The notes beneath the pieces were generated by a model that worked only from the letters and a program-made list of their open reading frames with translations, made no database searches and was not told the origin of the DNA. A stretch of DNA of 64,000 bases from Tolypothrix bouteillei VB521301 (GTDB taxonomy: Bacteria > Cyanobacteriota > Cyanobacteriia > Cyanobacteriales > Nostocaceae): the NCBI RefSeq assembly GCF_000760695.4, contig NZ_JHEG04000001.1, forward strand, positions 1,644,717 through 1,708,716, written 5' to 3'. Positions 1-8,160 of the stretch are shown here, piece after piece. The number at the start of each line of letters is the position of its first letter. The first letter of the stretch is position 1. Both the position numbers and the translations under genes were made by a program.

Positions 1-106
1 TTAGGGGTTAGGGGTTGGGGAGGATAGAATTTCATCTAGAAGAACGATTTTCTTACCCCGACCAAAGTGTGTTTTCAGTGTGAATCCACATAGAGAAAAT
101 TTGTGC

Positions 107-1483
107 TTAAGTAGAGGCTCCTACTGTTACCAGTTCTGGCGATCCTGCACGAGAACTAAATTGGTTTACCGGACGGGGTAAACCGAGATTCTCGCGGAGA
201 GTTTGACCTTCATACTCAGTCCGAAATAATCCTCGACGTTGCAATTCAGGAATCACTAAATTCACAAAATCATCTAAACCACCAGGTAAGTAAGGTGGCA
301 TGATATTGAATCCATCAGCCCCACCATTCACAAACCAATCTTCCAATAGATCTGCGATTTGTTCTGGTGTTCCTACAGTTTGTCGGTGTCCGCGTGCGCC
401 AGCAATCGACAAATACAATTGCCGGATGGTTAAATTTTCTCTACGGGCAAGATCGGTCAGTAGTTTTTGACGGCTTTTACCACCGTTGGTCTCTGGTAAT
501 TCTGGAAGCGGACCATCTATTGGGTAGTTGGACAAATCAAATCCACCTATCATCCCTCCAAGCAAACCCAATCCAACGTGTGGATCGATTAATTCTTGAA
601 GTTGCTCGAATTTGTCCTTGGCTTCTTGCTCGGTTTTGCCAATTACCGGAAAAATTCCGGGCATAATCTTGAGGCTGTCGGGAGAACGCCCGTACTGTGT
701 TAATCGACTCTTGACATCCGTGTAAAATGCCTGAGCCTCTTCCAATGTTTGTTGTGCAGTAAAAATCACTTCTGCTGTTTGTGCTGCTAGATTCTTACCG
801 TCCTCAGAAGACCCAGCTTGAATGATAACTGGATATCCTTGTACTGGACGAGCCACATTGAGAGGTCCTTTGACTGAAAAATGCTCGCCTTTATGATCGG
901 GAATGTGTAATTTGTCTCGATCGAAGTAAATGCCTGATTCTTTATCGCGTAAGAAAGCATCGTCTTCCCAACTATCCCAAAGTTTAGTCACCACATCGAC
1001 AAACTCTTTCGCACGCTCATACCGTAATGTATGCTCCATGTGCCGATCGCGGTTGAAGTTCTTTGCTTCAACTTCTGTTGCAGAAGTCACAAGATTCCAT
1101 CCAGCACGACCCCCACTTAAATGGTCTAATGATGCAAATTTACGAGCAAGGTGATAAGGTTCGTTGTAAGTGGTTGATACCGTTGCTGTTAACCCGATAT
1201 GTTCTGTTACGACTGACAAAGCTGATAGTAAGGTCAGAGGTTCAAAGTGAACAACTGTGGTTCGGCTTAGCGCTTCCTTTCCTGGTCCTCGTTCCCGCAC
1301 AGCTACACCGTCAGCAAGGAAAACCATATCGAATTTGCCTCGTTCAGCTGTCTGCGCGAGTCGTTTATAGTGCTGGAAGTTCAGCCCTCCATCAGCTTGT
1401 GCGTTGGGGTGTCGCCACGCTGCTAAGTGATGTCCGGAACCGGGCAAGAATGCCCCTAATTTCAGTTGTTTTTTTGTACTCAT
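107..1483 (-). CDS. LLM-class flavin-dependent monooxygenase, NtaA/SnaA/DszA family
   Basis: The protein (about 458 aa) has the bacterial-luciferase-like TIM barrel of the NtaA/SnaA/DszA group. It opens with the typical KLGAFLPGSGHHLAAWRHP segment, and SGGRAGWNLVTS lies in the FMN-binding core. Family members oxidise organosulfur compounds or aminopolycarboxylates using FMNH2 supplied by a separate reductase. It is the last gene of a minus-strand series that includes two ferredoxins and an AprA-like flavoprotein, which points to sulfur or xenobiotic metabolism; the substrate cannot be told. The reading frame is open to a TTG at 1501, but ATG at 1483 is the more conventional start and neither has a clear Shine-Dalgarno. 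A flavin reductase that could serve it lies far away at 49273. Confidence 0.88.
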   Translation of the reverse strand: MSTKKQLKLGAFLPGSGHHLAAWRHPNAQADGGLNFQHYKRLAQTAERGKFDMVFLADGVAVRERGPGKEALSRTTVVHFEPLTLLSALSVVTEHIGLTATVSTTYNEPYHLARKFASLDHLSGGRAGWNLVTSATEVEAKNFNRDRHMEHTLRYERAKEFVDVVTKLWDSWEDDAFLRDKESGIYFDRDKLHIPDHKGEHFSVKGPLNVARPVQGYPVIIQAGSSEDGKNLAAQTAEVIFTAQQTLEEAQAFYTDVKSRLTQYGRSPDSLKIMPGIFPVIGKTEQEAKDKFEQLQELIDPHVGLGLLGGMIGGFDLSNYPIDGPLPELPETNGGKSRQKLLTDLARRENLTIRQLYLSIAGARGHRQTVGTPEQIADLLEDWFVNGGADGFNIMPPYLPGGLDDFVNLVIPELQRRGLFRTEYEGQTLRENLGLPRPVNQFSSRAGSPELVTVGAST

Positions 1484-1545
1484 TTTTTGGATGTTAGCCA
1501 AACTGTTAGGACATCTAACTATTTAAGATTTTGTTATTCTCGGAT

Positions 1546-1574
1546 AAATTTACCGACTTAGTCAAGTTTACTAA
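1546..1574. promoter_or_regulatory. Candidate operator: ACCG motif plus CTTAGT/ACTAAG inverted repeat
   Basis: Upstream of the monooxygenase the sequence AAATTTACCGACTTAGT is followed by ACTAAG, forming CTTAGT-N6-ACTAAG. A very similar ATTTACCGTACTTAGT (reverse strand) precedes the Rrf2 regulator gene near 42960. The similarity is visible by eye; a regulatory role is inference. Confidence 0.3.
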
Positions 1575-1616
1575 GGACAGGAGGCAGAGCCTTCGAGCAG
1601 TCATTCCCAAGCAGAG

Positions 1617-1750
1617 CCTAGTGGTTCACCACATTGAATTTGAGGGTTGATTGAAAAACCGCAGAGGCGCAGAGGGCGCAGAGGAAGAGAAGAAGAGGAT
1701 GAGCTTGAACATCGTTTTACCCATTAAAACTTATGTGGTGGACCACTAGG
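1617..1750. repeat. MITE-like element with 17-bp terminal inverted repeats
   Basis: The ends are CCTAGTGGTTCACCACA and, inverted, TGTGGTGGACCACTAGG, which match with one mismatch. The 134-bp interior has no ORF and contains a GCAGAGGCGCAGAGGGCGCAGAGG-type short repeat common in cyanobacterial spacers. It fills much of the 312-bp gap between the monooxygenase and GST genes. No target duplication is evident. Confidence 0.7.
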
Positions 1751-1813
1751 AACGAGAGTCTGGAAATGAGGGTTTGGGAACGAGAGTGGATGAAGGTATT
1801 TTATCCTTCATAC

Positions 1814-3034
1814 TTAATAGAGTGATGCTAAGACTTTATCGGCTGCAGCTCGGAATGCTGTAGCAGCACCCGCACTCATATCACGAGGAGCACAGATGCG
1901 ATTTCTCACATAGGCAAGTGTAATGGCTCCAACAGCTGCTACAGTCGGATCGGTGGTATTTTCTTTACCTCCCGTGCGTCCACCTAGTAAGGGTGAACCA
2001 TTCCCATGAAGGAGATACTCTGCTAGCAGTTTAAGATGCCACTCAACAGCTTCTTTCACTGCTGAAATGTCCCCATCTGCTGCTAGTGCTTGCACTCCAG
2101 AGTTTTTCACGATATCTGCGATCGCAACTTCTCGGTTATCACTCAATCTTTCAGCAGCTTCTGCGCGGTACTGAAGTGCCTCAGTGTCTGTTGCATCTAG
2201 AGGTAATGGATTCCCGATTGGTTGTAAACCGAATCTGCGACGCAAAAGTAAATTGTTAGTTGTACTGTCCGATCTGACTCGGTGATAGGCAGGACGTTGT
2301 TTGATTGCCTCAAACCAAGCGTTAAGTCGAGGGAAGCGTTCATTTCCCTTGATATGATACCCTCGGTATACTGGTAGATTGGCAGCCAATCGATCCAAAT
2401 GAGGGCTATACATAATATCTACCAAACTAAACGTTGACACAAAGTAAGGACCTGGGTATTTCCCTAAGGTTTCTTCAAGTGCGTCTAATTTAGCTTCCAA
2501 CTCTGCTTGAAAGTTAGCTAGCTCGTTAGGATCTGAAGTTGGTTGTCTTAAAAATTTATAAGCAGCACCTAAAAAACCACTGGTTTCAGCATTCTCAACC
2601 CACTGTCTGGCCACTGCGTTTTCTTCAGGATCTTCAGGAAGCAGAGGCGGACTGCTAAACCGCTCCTCCAAAGCCAAGAGAATATCTTTAGATTCGTAGA
2701 CTAATTCGCCTTCAATTTTTGCAGCTGGAACAAGTGTTGTGGGAACGAGATCGGTATACCACTTAGGCTTGTTACTTAAATCTATAAATTCTGTTTCAAA
2801 GGGAATTTCTTTTTCTTCTAAGGCAAACCAAACTCGTTCGCAAAAAGGACACCAAGAATTGGTATCGCGGTAGAGCAGTACAGGTGGTGTATCGGAGCTT
2901 AGTTTATGAAGACCACTGGGAATAGGAGCCGTAGAAGGTGATTGTCCGGGTCTGCGTATCCGCCGAGCCGGGGTATTTTTTCGGGCAACTTCTAACAATT
3001 GATCCCAAGTAGATATTGATTCTTGAAGTGGCAT
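1814..3034 (-). CDS. Glutathione S-transferase-like protein with long C-terminal extension
   Basis: This 406-aa protein has a thioredoxin-fold N domain carrying a CPFC motif (Cys62, Cys65) within WCPFCERVWFALEE. LVPTTLVPA (cis-Pro region) and an ESKDILLALEERF helix follow, then an all-alpha GST C domain (roughly residues 135-255). Residues about 270-406 extend beyond a usual GST of 200-250 aa and were not recognised. A CxxC active site suggests thiol-disulfide or glutathione-lyase chemistry rather than simple conjugation. It sits between a ferredoxin gene and a flavin monooxygenase gene in the same direction, so a role in handling a sulfur compound or its oxidation product is plausible. The ATG is preceded by an AGAGGAAG ribosome-binding site. 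Confidence 0.8.
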   Translation of the reverse strand: MPLQESISTWDQLLEVARKNTPARRIRRPGQSPSTAPIPSGLHKLSSDTPPVLLYRDTNSWCPFCERVWFALEEKEIPFETEFIDLSNKPKWYTDLVPTTLVPAAKIEGELVYESKDILLALEERFSSPPLLPEDPEENAVARQWVENAETSGFLGAAYKFLRQPTSDPNELANFQAELEAKLDALEETLGKYPGPYFVSTFSLVDIMYSPHLDRLAANLPVYRGYHIKGNERFPRLNAWFEAIKQRPAYHRVRSDSTTNNLLLRRRFGLQPIGNPLPLDATDTEALQYRAEAAERLSDNREVAIADIVKNSGVQALAADGDISAVKEAVEWHLKLLAEYLLHGNGSPLLGGRTGGKENTTDPTVAAVGAITLAYVRNRICAPRDMSAGAATAFRAAADKVLASLY

Positions 3035-3117
3035 TTTTATCTTCCTCTAAATAAATAGTGATGATAAACTAAGTACAGCAAAAAACATGAAAATCACTTT
3101 TCCCTAACCCTCAATTC

Positions 3118-3447
3118 TTAGGGAGAGTATTTGAAGAATTTAGCAGATTGTTCTAGTTGCGCGGATGGAGTGCGTCCTCGTCCCCAACCCAACTTTTTGC
3201 GGTATGTTCCCAGCAATCCCGACTCCATTAAAAACTCCTCATCAACTGCAACAGATTCATCTGCTTGAGGAGCAACAAACAAAGCATCAACCGGGCAATA
3301 CAATTCACAAATGTAACAAGTCTGACAATCACTCTGACGGGCAATTGTAGGAGGAGCATTAGAAACTTTGTCAAAGACATTAGTTGGGCAAACAGTCACA
3401 CAAATATTGCAATGTATACAACGAGATTCACTGACTAATTCAATCAT
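3118..3447 (-). CDS. 4Fe-4S dicluster ferredoxin-like protein
   Basis: A 109-aa protein with two cluster motifs: CIHCNICVTVCP near the N terminus and CQTCYICELYCP about 30 residues later, each CxxCxxCxxxCP. Two [4Fe-4S] clusters in one small electron carrier are expected. Residues about 65-109 form a basic tail not usual for minimal ferredoxins. It lies just downstream of the AprA-like flavoprotein gene, the arrangement of AprA/AprB and related flavoprotein-ferredoxin pairs, so it probably passes electrons to or from that flavoprotein. Confidence 0.85.
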   Translation of the reverse strand: MIELVSESRCIHCNICVTVCPTNVFDKVSNAPPTIARQSDCQTCYICELYCPVDALFVAPQADESVAVDEEFLMESGLLGTYRKKLGWGRGRTPSAQLEQSAKFFKYSP

Positions 3448-3531
3448 GAATTTTATATTTTATATTTTTGATTAATTGAATTTTCAATTCCGTCTTTCTG
3501 TCTTATAAGGTCACCGATTATCTTCTCCTAT

Positions 3532-3561
3532 TTCTTCGCGTCCTTCGCGTCTTTGCGGTTC
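3532..3561. repeat. Short dispersed repeat of the CTTCGCGTCCTTCGCG type
   Basis: A GCGTC/TTCGCGTC-type tandem run sits in the 156-bp spacer between the flavoprotein and ferredoxin genes. It is the opposite-strand relative of the GCAGAGGCGCAGAGG run inside the element at 1617-1750. Such runs are widespread in filamentous cyanobacterial spacers. Confidence 0.45.
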
Positions 3562-3603
3562 AATTAAATCAAAATCTTTGGACAAAATAGAAATAAGACT
3601 ATT

Positions 3604-5226
3604 TCAACTCTGACAAACAATACTTTCTTGCCACATTTGATATGCAATATCTTGTTCTGGTTTGACCCAAACGCGATCGAGTCCACCACTCAACAAACGG
3701 TGTTGTTGTTTTGCATCAGTGTGGAAATAATCTTCATGTTTGTGCATACCGCGAGATTCTCTTCGTTCTAAAGCAGTGGCATACATCCACCTCGCCGTTG
3801 CAACCATTGCAGCCGCTTCTCTCGCTTGAATTGTTTGCTGTTCTGACTGAACGGATGCATTGCGAATTTCACTCCACAACTCGTCCAATCGCTGAAGTGA
3901 CTCTGATAACCCGTGTTCTGTACGGAATAAGTTGCGATCGTATGGCATCACCTCCGCTTGTACTGCACGAATTATATCTGTGGGCTCAAAAGTACGGCTG
4001 CTAGGACGGAGTGTTGCTCCATCAATTCTATGTAGCGATCGCCTGTTAACTTGACTCCCTAATTGACGCGCATAAAGAGCAGCTGCTTCACCCGCCCAAT
4101 CACCAGACGCAGTTGCCCACGCTGCATTGGGACTACCACCTCCTGATGCACCACCGCAAATGAGTTCTCGTGTTGCTGCATCTCCAACAGCATAAAGACC
4201 GGGAACAGATGTGGCACACGTTTCATCAACAATTCGCAATCCACCCGTACCCCGAACAGTTCCCTCTAAACGTAACGTAACAGGAAATCGTTGCGTAAAG
4301 GGATCGATCCCAACTCGCTCAAAGGGTAAGAAGAAATTATGTTGAATTGTTCGCATCCAACTTTTTTCTTCTTCAGAAGCTTTATCGATACAAGCATAAA
4401 CGGGTTGAGTTAGCAATATACGGGCAATATCTCGGCGATCTTTGCCCTCGATCGCAGTTCCATCTTCATAGGTAAAAGTAGCATAGCGATAATATGCACC
4501 TTTAGTCACGGAAGCAAAGGCGGGAGTTAAAGCATAAGCGTTGGAAAACTCCATACCTGATAATTGAGCACCAACTTCAGCTGCCATAAGATATCCATCC
4601 CCCGTGAGGACATTGCATCCTAGGGTTTTGCTGAGGAAGGCGCATCCCCCAGTCGCAAGAATGACAGCTGCGGCTCGGATTGTCCAATGCTCCCCTGTCT
4701 GCCGATTCATCCCTTTTGCCCCTGCTACAGCACCGTCTGCATCTACCAATAGTTCCAGTGCGGGGCTGTGGTCGAGGATTTTTACACCTGCCTTTTTCAC
4801 TTGTTTTCGCATCAACCGCATATACTCTACACCTTGATGCAGTGAAGGAAGATAAGGATGTCCGCTATCATCTCGAGAAAAGGGATAGCCCCACTCTACC
4901 AGCCGATTTAGGTTTATCCTAGCCCGATCTAAAACTCTGTTCATCCAGTCGCGATCGCTCAGAAAACCGCCTAGAGTTTCTCGTTTAGACAACTCTGCCT
5001 CGCGGTTTGCAGGATTGGAAACATACCAAACCGTTGTGCCAGCCGCTGCTGTGGCTCCACTAGTACCGCAGTAGCCTTTATCTGCAAGAATAACTTTCGC
5101 TCCTTGAGTGGCAGCACTCCATGCTGCCCAAGTGCCTGCCGGTCCACCTCCAATGACGAGGACATCTGCCTCCAAATCTAGGTGCAAACCAAGGGTAGAT
5201 GCTAGCTCTGAATCACGAGCACTCAC
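3604..5226 (-). CDS. FAD-dependent oxidoreductase, AprA / fumarate reductase flavoprotein-like
   Basis: A 540-aa flavoprotein. The FAD dinucleotide-binding motif is DVLVIGGGPAGTWAAWSAA (residues about 20-38), followed by YCGTSGATAAAG. The second FAD segment is VPGLYAVGDAATRELICGGASGGG (about 340-365), and a helical C-terminal domain is typical of the fumarate reductase/adenylylsulfate reductase superfamily. The gene starts with GTG behind an AGGAG site. Two ferredoxin genes and a HEAT-repeat gene flank it on the same strand. The true substrate is unknown; in this superfamily the options are sulfite/APS-type, fumarate/succinate-type or a novel two-electron reaction. A second, more divergent flavoprotein of the same superfamily is at 11393-13108. 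Confidence 0.82.
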   Translation of the reverse strand: MSARDSELASTLGLHLDLEADVLVIGGGPAGTWAAWSAATQGAKVILADKGYCGTSGATAAAGTTVWYVSNPANREAELSKRETLGGFLSDRDWMNRVLDRARINLNRLVEWGYPFSRDDSGHPYLPSLHQGVEYMRLMRKQVKKAGVKILDHSPALELLVDADGAVAGAKGMNRQTGEHWTIRAAAVILATGGCAFLSKTLGCNVLTGDGYLMAAEVGAQLSGMEFSNAYALTPAFASVTKGAYYRYATFTYEDGTAIEGKDRRDIARILLTQPVYACIDKASEEEKSWMRTIQHNFFLPFERVGIDPFTQRFPVTLRLEGTVRGTGGLRIVDETCATSVPGLYAVGDAATRELICGGASGGGSPNAAWATASGDWAGEAAALYARQLGSQVNRRSLHRIDGATLRPSSRTFEPTDIIRAVQAEVMPYDRNLFRTEHGLSESLQRLDELWSEIRNASVQSEQQTIQAREAAAMVATARWMYATALERRESRGMHKHEDYFHTDAKQQHRLLSGGLDRVWVKPEQDIAYQMWQESIVCQS

Positions 5227-5413
5227 GGTTGCTGATTCTCCTAATTTATAAATGATTGCTAGGAATTAACAACGTCTATACTATAATACTATAAACTGAC
5301 TGACTGACCGTATTTTAAGATATGTCACAGCTAGAAGAAAAAAGCAAGATCCTATAGTATGCAATAGGGGTTTAGGCTGAGGTCTGTTTTGATTCCAGCA
5401 AGTTGGCTGTGAT

Positions 5414-6379
5414 TTACTGTTCCACTAACTGTGAATTAATCTTTTGAATGGCTCGTTCAGCTTGTATACTCACTTCACGATCGGGGTCATCAAGCGCTTG
5501 CTTGAGGGCGTAGAGGGCTTTAGAATCACCTAGATGACCGAGGGCGATCGCTGCTTCTTTTCTGACATCTGAGTAGCGATCGCTCAATGCAGCAATCAGA
5601 GCAGGTAATAATTTGGTGTCTGGTATTGCATGCAACACTTGTATGGCAAATTTCCGTACTTGCCAGTGTTCATCCTTCAAAGCTTTTTCCACAGATGGAG
5701 TTGCTTGAGGATGGGCGTGAATTGCAAGAGACTTAGCAGCATTGCGACGCACTTGCCAATCTCGATCGCAAATGAGCGTTTGACTGAGTAAGTCCACAAC
5801 ACCATCATCCGCTAAATGCCCTAAAGTTAGAGCCGCTTCACGGCGTACATTATCGTTTGAGTCATTTAACAGAAGTAAAGCTTGCGGACATTGCTTGACT
5901 TGATTGAGATAGCGGAGAGTTGTGACAGCGGTTTCTCTCAGTTGGGGATGCTCTGATTCAAAGAAACTCAGCACCGCAGGAAATGAGCGAGCATCATGAA
6001 TCTTGCGTAAGAGAATCAGCACGTTCTGTTGTAAGTTAATATCCTGTTGCTGCAAAGCATTGAGCAACAATTGCAAATGTTCGCCAGATATTAGCTCACC
6101 CAATGCTGAGAGGGCTTCGCTACGAATGTCTTCTTCCGGTGAATTCAGACATTCCAGTAAAGCGGGGACGGCGATGGGATCGCCTAGCTCCCATAAAGCT
6201 GTCACGGCAATTTTTTGTACGGTGACGCTTTTATCTTTTAATGCGGCAATAAGAGCATCAGTTGCGGCTTCGTCCCCCAAATGTTGCAGGCTTTTCACTG
6301 CAACTAAGCGATCGCTTTCGTCGGGCGATCGCAGCAATTCCAACCATTGATTTAATTCAGATTCTGAATCCACCGTCAT
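5414..6379 (-). CDS. HEAT-repeat protein (PBS-lyase-type repeats)
   Basis: The 321-aa protein is built almost wholly of about ten repeats of roughly 31 aa, for example DEAATDALIAALKDKSVTVQ and SKALYALKQALDDPDREVS, each with the DxxVRxxAAxALG-like core. This gives an alpha-solenoid used for protein binding. No catalytic motif is visible. It lies 9 bp from the upstream ferredoxin gene, and the flavoprotein gene follows, so it is likely a scaffold or assembly factor for that redox complex rather than a phycobilin lyase. That role is inference from context. Confidence 0.85.
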   Translation of the reverse strand: MTVDSESELNQWLELLRSPDESDRLVAVKSLQHLGDEAATDALIAALKDKSVTVQKIAVTALWELGDPIAVPALLECLNSPEEDIRSEALSALGELISGEHLQLLLNALQQQDINLQQNVLILLRKIHDARSFPAVLSFFESEHPQLRETAVTTLRYLNQVKQCPQALLLLNDSNDNVRREAALTLGHLADDGVVDLLSQTLICDRDWQVRRNAAKSLAIHAHPQATPSVEKALKDEHWQVRKFAIQVLHAIPDTKLLPALIAALSDRYSDVRKEAAIALGHLGDSKALYALKQALDDPDREVSIQAERAIQKINSQLVEQ

Positions 6380-6388
6380 TTTTCAATC

Positions 6389-6616
6389 TCACCGCAATAA
6401 AAAAGGAATTTGAACTGTAATTGCGTTTGTAGGACATTCCTTCTGGCAAGGTAAACAGAACCAACACTCATCATATTTCATATACGCTTTGCCTGTTTCT
6501 GGGTTTTTTACCAAAACATCTAGAGGACAAACCTCAATACAAGCCGTACATTTCTCCAAACATTTGGACTCATCAACAATCACTGGAACATCGACTCTTT
6601 GATTGGTTAAAGCCAT
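6389..6616 (-). CDS. AprB-like 4Fe-4S dicluster ferredoxin
   Basis: A 75-aa ferredoxin with CLEKCTACIEVCP in the first half and CWFCLPCQKECP in the second. The MKYDECWFCLPCQKECPTNA segment resembles the AprB pattern (D-x-CW-x-C-x-x-C). It heads the minus-strand operon, with a GGAG site before the ATG. As first gene, before the HEAT protein and the AprA-like flavoprotein, it is the best candidate for the flavoprotein's direct electron partner. Confidence 0.85.
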   Translation of the reverse strand: MALTNQRVDVPVIVDESKCLEKCTACIEVCPLDVLVKNPETGKAYMKYDECWFCLPCQKECPTNAITVQIPFLLR

Positions 6617-6749
6617 AGTCTGACTCCATTCATTAGTTACTAATTTGTATTATTTTTTACAGGTGCTACGAACATTCAAATCCGTAACAGTTCCAATAAC
6701 CAGCAGGTATTTACATCAGAACATTCATTATATTACCATTATTCGGTCA

Positions 6750-6765
6750 ATATACCGTAGTAAAT
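6750..6765. promoter_or_regulatory. Candidate operator upstream of the ferredoxin-HEAT-flavoprotein operon
   Basis: ATATACCGTAGTAAAT lies about 135 bp before the ferredoxin start. It shares the ACCGTAGT core with the palindrome at 13233-13247, which precedes the other AprA-like gene. The shared core is seen in the sequence; its function is inferred. Confidence 0.3.
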
Positions 6766-6779
6766 ATTTAATACTTATT

Positions 6780-6985
6780 AAGTAGGTGGGTGTGAATAAA
6801 CAAAGGTATGTAAATGAATGTAAAGGAGAAATGAGAAGTTAGGCAGAATGAAACCGAAAACGCTCAACCGAATATCCACATTCCTTAGCTCGGTCTAGAA
6901 TTCCATCCATAACTGCGAGCGCCTATATTTCACTCTCTCCTTTACACATTGTTACATACTTCTGTTTATTCACGCCCACCTACTT
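6780..6985. repeat. MITE-like element, about 50-bp terminal inverted repeats
   Basis: The left end AAGTAGGTGGGTGTGAATAA and the right end (inverted) AAGTAGGTGGGCGTGAATAA match for about 50 bp with scattered mismatches, including a GTAAAGGAGA block. TA flanks both sides if the element is taken as AGTAGG...CCTACT, which fits an IS630/Tc1-type derivative. It has no coding capacity. The same right end recurs at 8146-8160. Confidence 0.75.
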
Positions 6986-6988
6986 AGT

Positions 6989-7264
6989 AAAGATATCATT
7001 GGAAAGATTAGCCAACCTCTTAACCCTCCAGTAAACACGGAAGTTGTCACACAAAAAACAATAGATGATTTAGAAGAAATTTATACCAAATTACAACAAA
7101 ATAATGCAAATAAAGGGGATTTTCAATTTATTGTCAGAAGCACAGATGGTGCTGTTTTTGTCAATGATCCAGTTAGTTTTACGCGAGGCAAAGGCCCAAG
7201 TGGTGATATATTAAATATCAGAGAACGCTTTAAAAAAACTCTCAAAAATAAAAGCAGACAGTGA
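6989..7264 (+). pseudogene. C-terminal fragment of an unknown protein, 5' end lost at the MITE
   Basis: An open frame emerges from the MITE edge and runs about 91 codons to a TGA that overlaps the GTG of the next gene. It reads KDIIGKISQPLNPPVN, later FQFIVRSTDGAVFVNDPVSF and a basic Lys/Arg-rich tail. No start codon or ribosome-binding site of its own is evident. Its direct coupling to the following gene and basic C terminus resemble a toxin tail followed by its immunity gene, but no family was recognised, so this stays a hypothesis. Confidence 0.45.
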
Positions 7265-7851
7265 AATATAAAATGTATAGTGAATTGCAGCTACTAAATT
7301 TAATCTTATCTAAGAAAAAGAATATTCTTGAGAAAGCAATTGGTCGTTGTCTAATTGAAGTTGAACGTTTCTTTGTAACTGATATCTCATCATTTTTAAA
7401 ATATAGCCGATTTACTGAAGAAGAGTTTTTTTCTTATAATTCAGGTGCAGTCCAACTCTACTTTCAAGACAACCTAAATCATGCCTTAGCCGTATATGGA
7501 GAACAACTTTCTATAGTTGTATTGCCTGAAGTTCTATATGAAAATGAATTTGATAAGGGCTATCGACTTTCACAGATAAAAAAATTAGCCTCAAAAGAAC
7601 TCGCAAACTGTCTTGGAAAAGTCTGTAAGGATGTTCGGATTTGGACTCTTTGGGAAGAGTTTGAATCTGAAGAAGCTAAAGAAGTTGCTGTTTCATACCT
7701 GTTGTCTAATGACTGTGAACTATTTTATTGTATTTACTTACATGATGATTTGAGTAGTGACTATCTATTGCTAGAAAAAGATATCGATAAACAAAAAGTA
7801 GCTAGCTGTTTTTCTTTGGCACTTGGAGATTATATTGGCTTTAAACGATAA
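7261..7851 (+). CDS. Hypothetical protein (possible immunity-type protein)
   Basis: A 196-aa acidic, probably cytosolic protein with no signal peptide, membrane segment or recognised motif. It starts with GTG overlapping the stop of the upstream fragment (an alternative ATG is at 7273). Its base composition is AT-rich compared with neighbouring metabolic genes. It is enclosed between two copies of the AAGTAGGTGGG terminal repeat, which suggests acquisition. The tight coupling to an upstream truncated ORF suggests a toxin-immunity relic, which the sequence alone does not prove. Confidence 0.55.
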   Translation: MKYKMYSELQLLNLILSKKKNILEKAIGRCLIEVERFFVTDISSFLKYSRFTEEEFFSYNSGAVQLYFQDNLNHALAVYGEQLSIVVLPEVLYENEFDKGYRLSQIKKLASKELANCLGKVCKDVRIWTLWEEFESEEAKEVAVSYLLSNDCELFYCIYLHDDLSSDYLLLEKDIDKQKVASCFSLALGDYIGFKR

Positions 7852-8113
7852 CTTACTTCAATCAAAAGTACCCCTCAAAGTTTTGCCGATTGAAGACACA
7901 GAGGAGCGCCAACGAATATTGACTGCACTCTATCGCTCACAGGCATGGGTGTTAGTTAACACTGGAAAACGTGCCATTACCCTTCTGAAAGCTTATGATT
8001 TTGACATTATATTTATAGATTACAATCTTCGCGGAGAACTAAATGGTGCAGATGTTGCACAATTTATTAAATCTTCTCGTAACCAAAATGCTCGCATTAT
8101 CATTCATTTTTAG
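7823..8113 (+). pseudogene. Truncated receiver-domain protein (possibly cyclic-phosphate-processing receiver type)
   Basis: The frame encodes KVLPIEDTEERQRILTALY, then FDIIFIDYNLRGELNGADVA with the conserved receiver Asp, and stops after ARIIIHF, before the last strand and helix of a receiver domain. No proper start codon exists; the listed TTG overlaps the previous gene by 29 bp. The 3' break lies about 33 bp before a transposon-like end. The pattern resembles the receiver-like domains of cyclic-phosphate processing conflict systems, from memory only. It is probably non-functional. Confidence 0.5.
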
Positions 8114-8145
8114 TATTTACTTATCTTAACATAGTTAGGTTTTTT

Positions 8146-8160
8146 CCCGCCCACCTACTT
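8146..8160. repeat. Solo terminal repeat (CCCGCCCACCTACTT)
   Basis: This matches the right end of the element at 6780-6985. With the left end at 6780 it would bound a 1.38-kb segment carrying the three preceding ORFs. The first base pairs of the methyltransferase stop codon (8159-8161) fall inside it. Confidence 0.5.

Noticed and set aside
1063..1497. 144-codon plus-strand ORF opposite the first monooxygenase
   Set aside because: It lies wholly antisense to a conserved gene and has no recognisable product.
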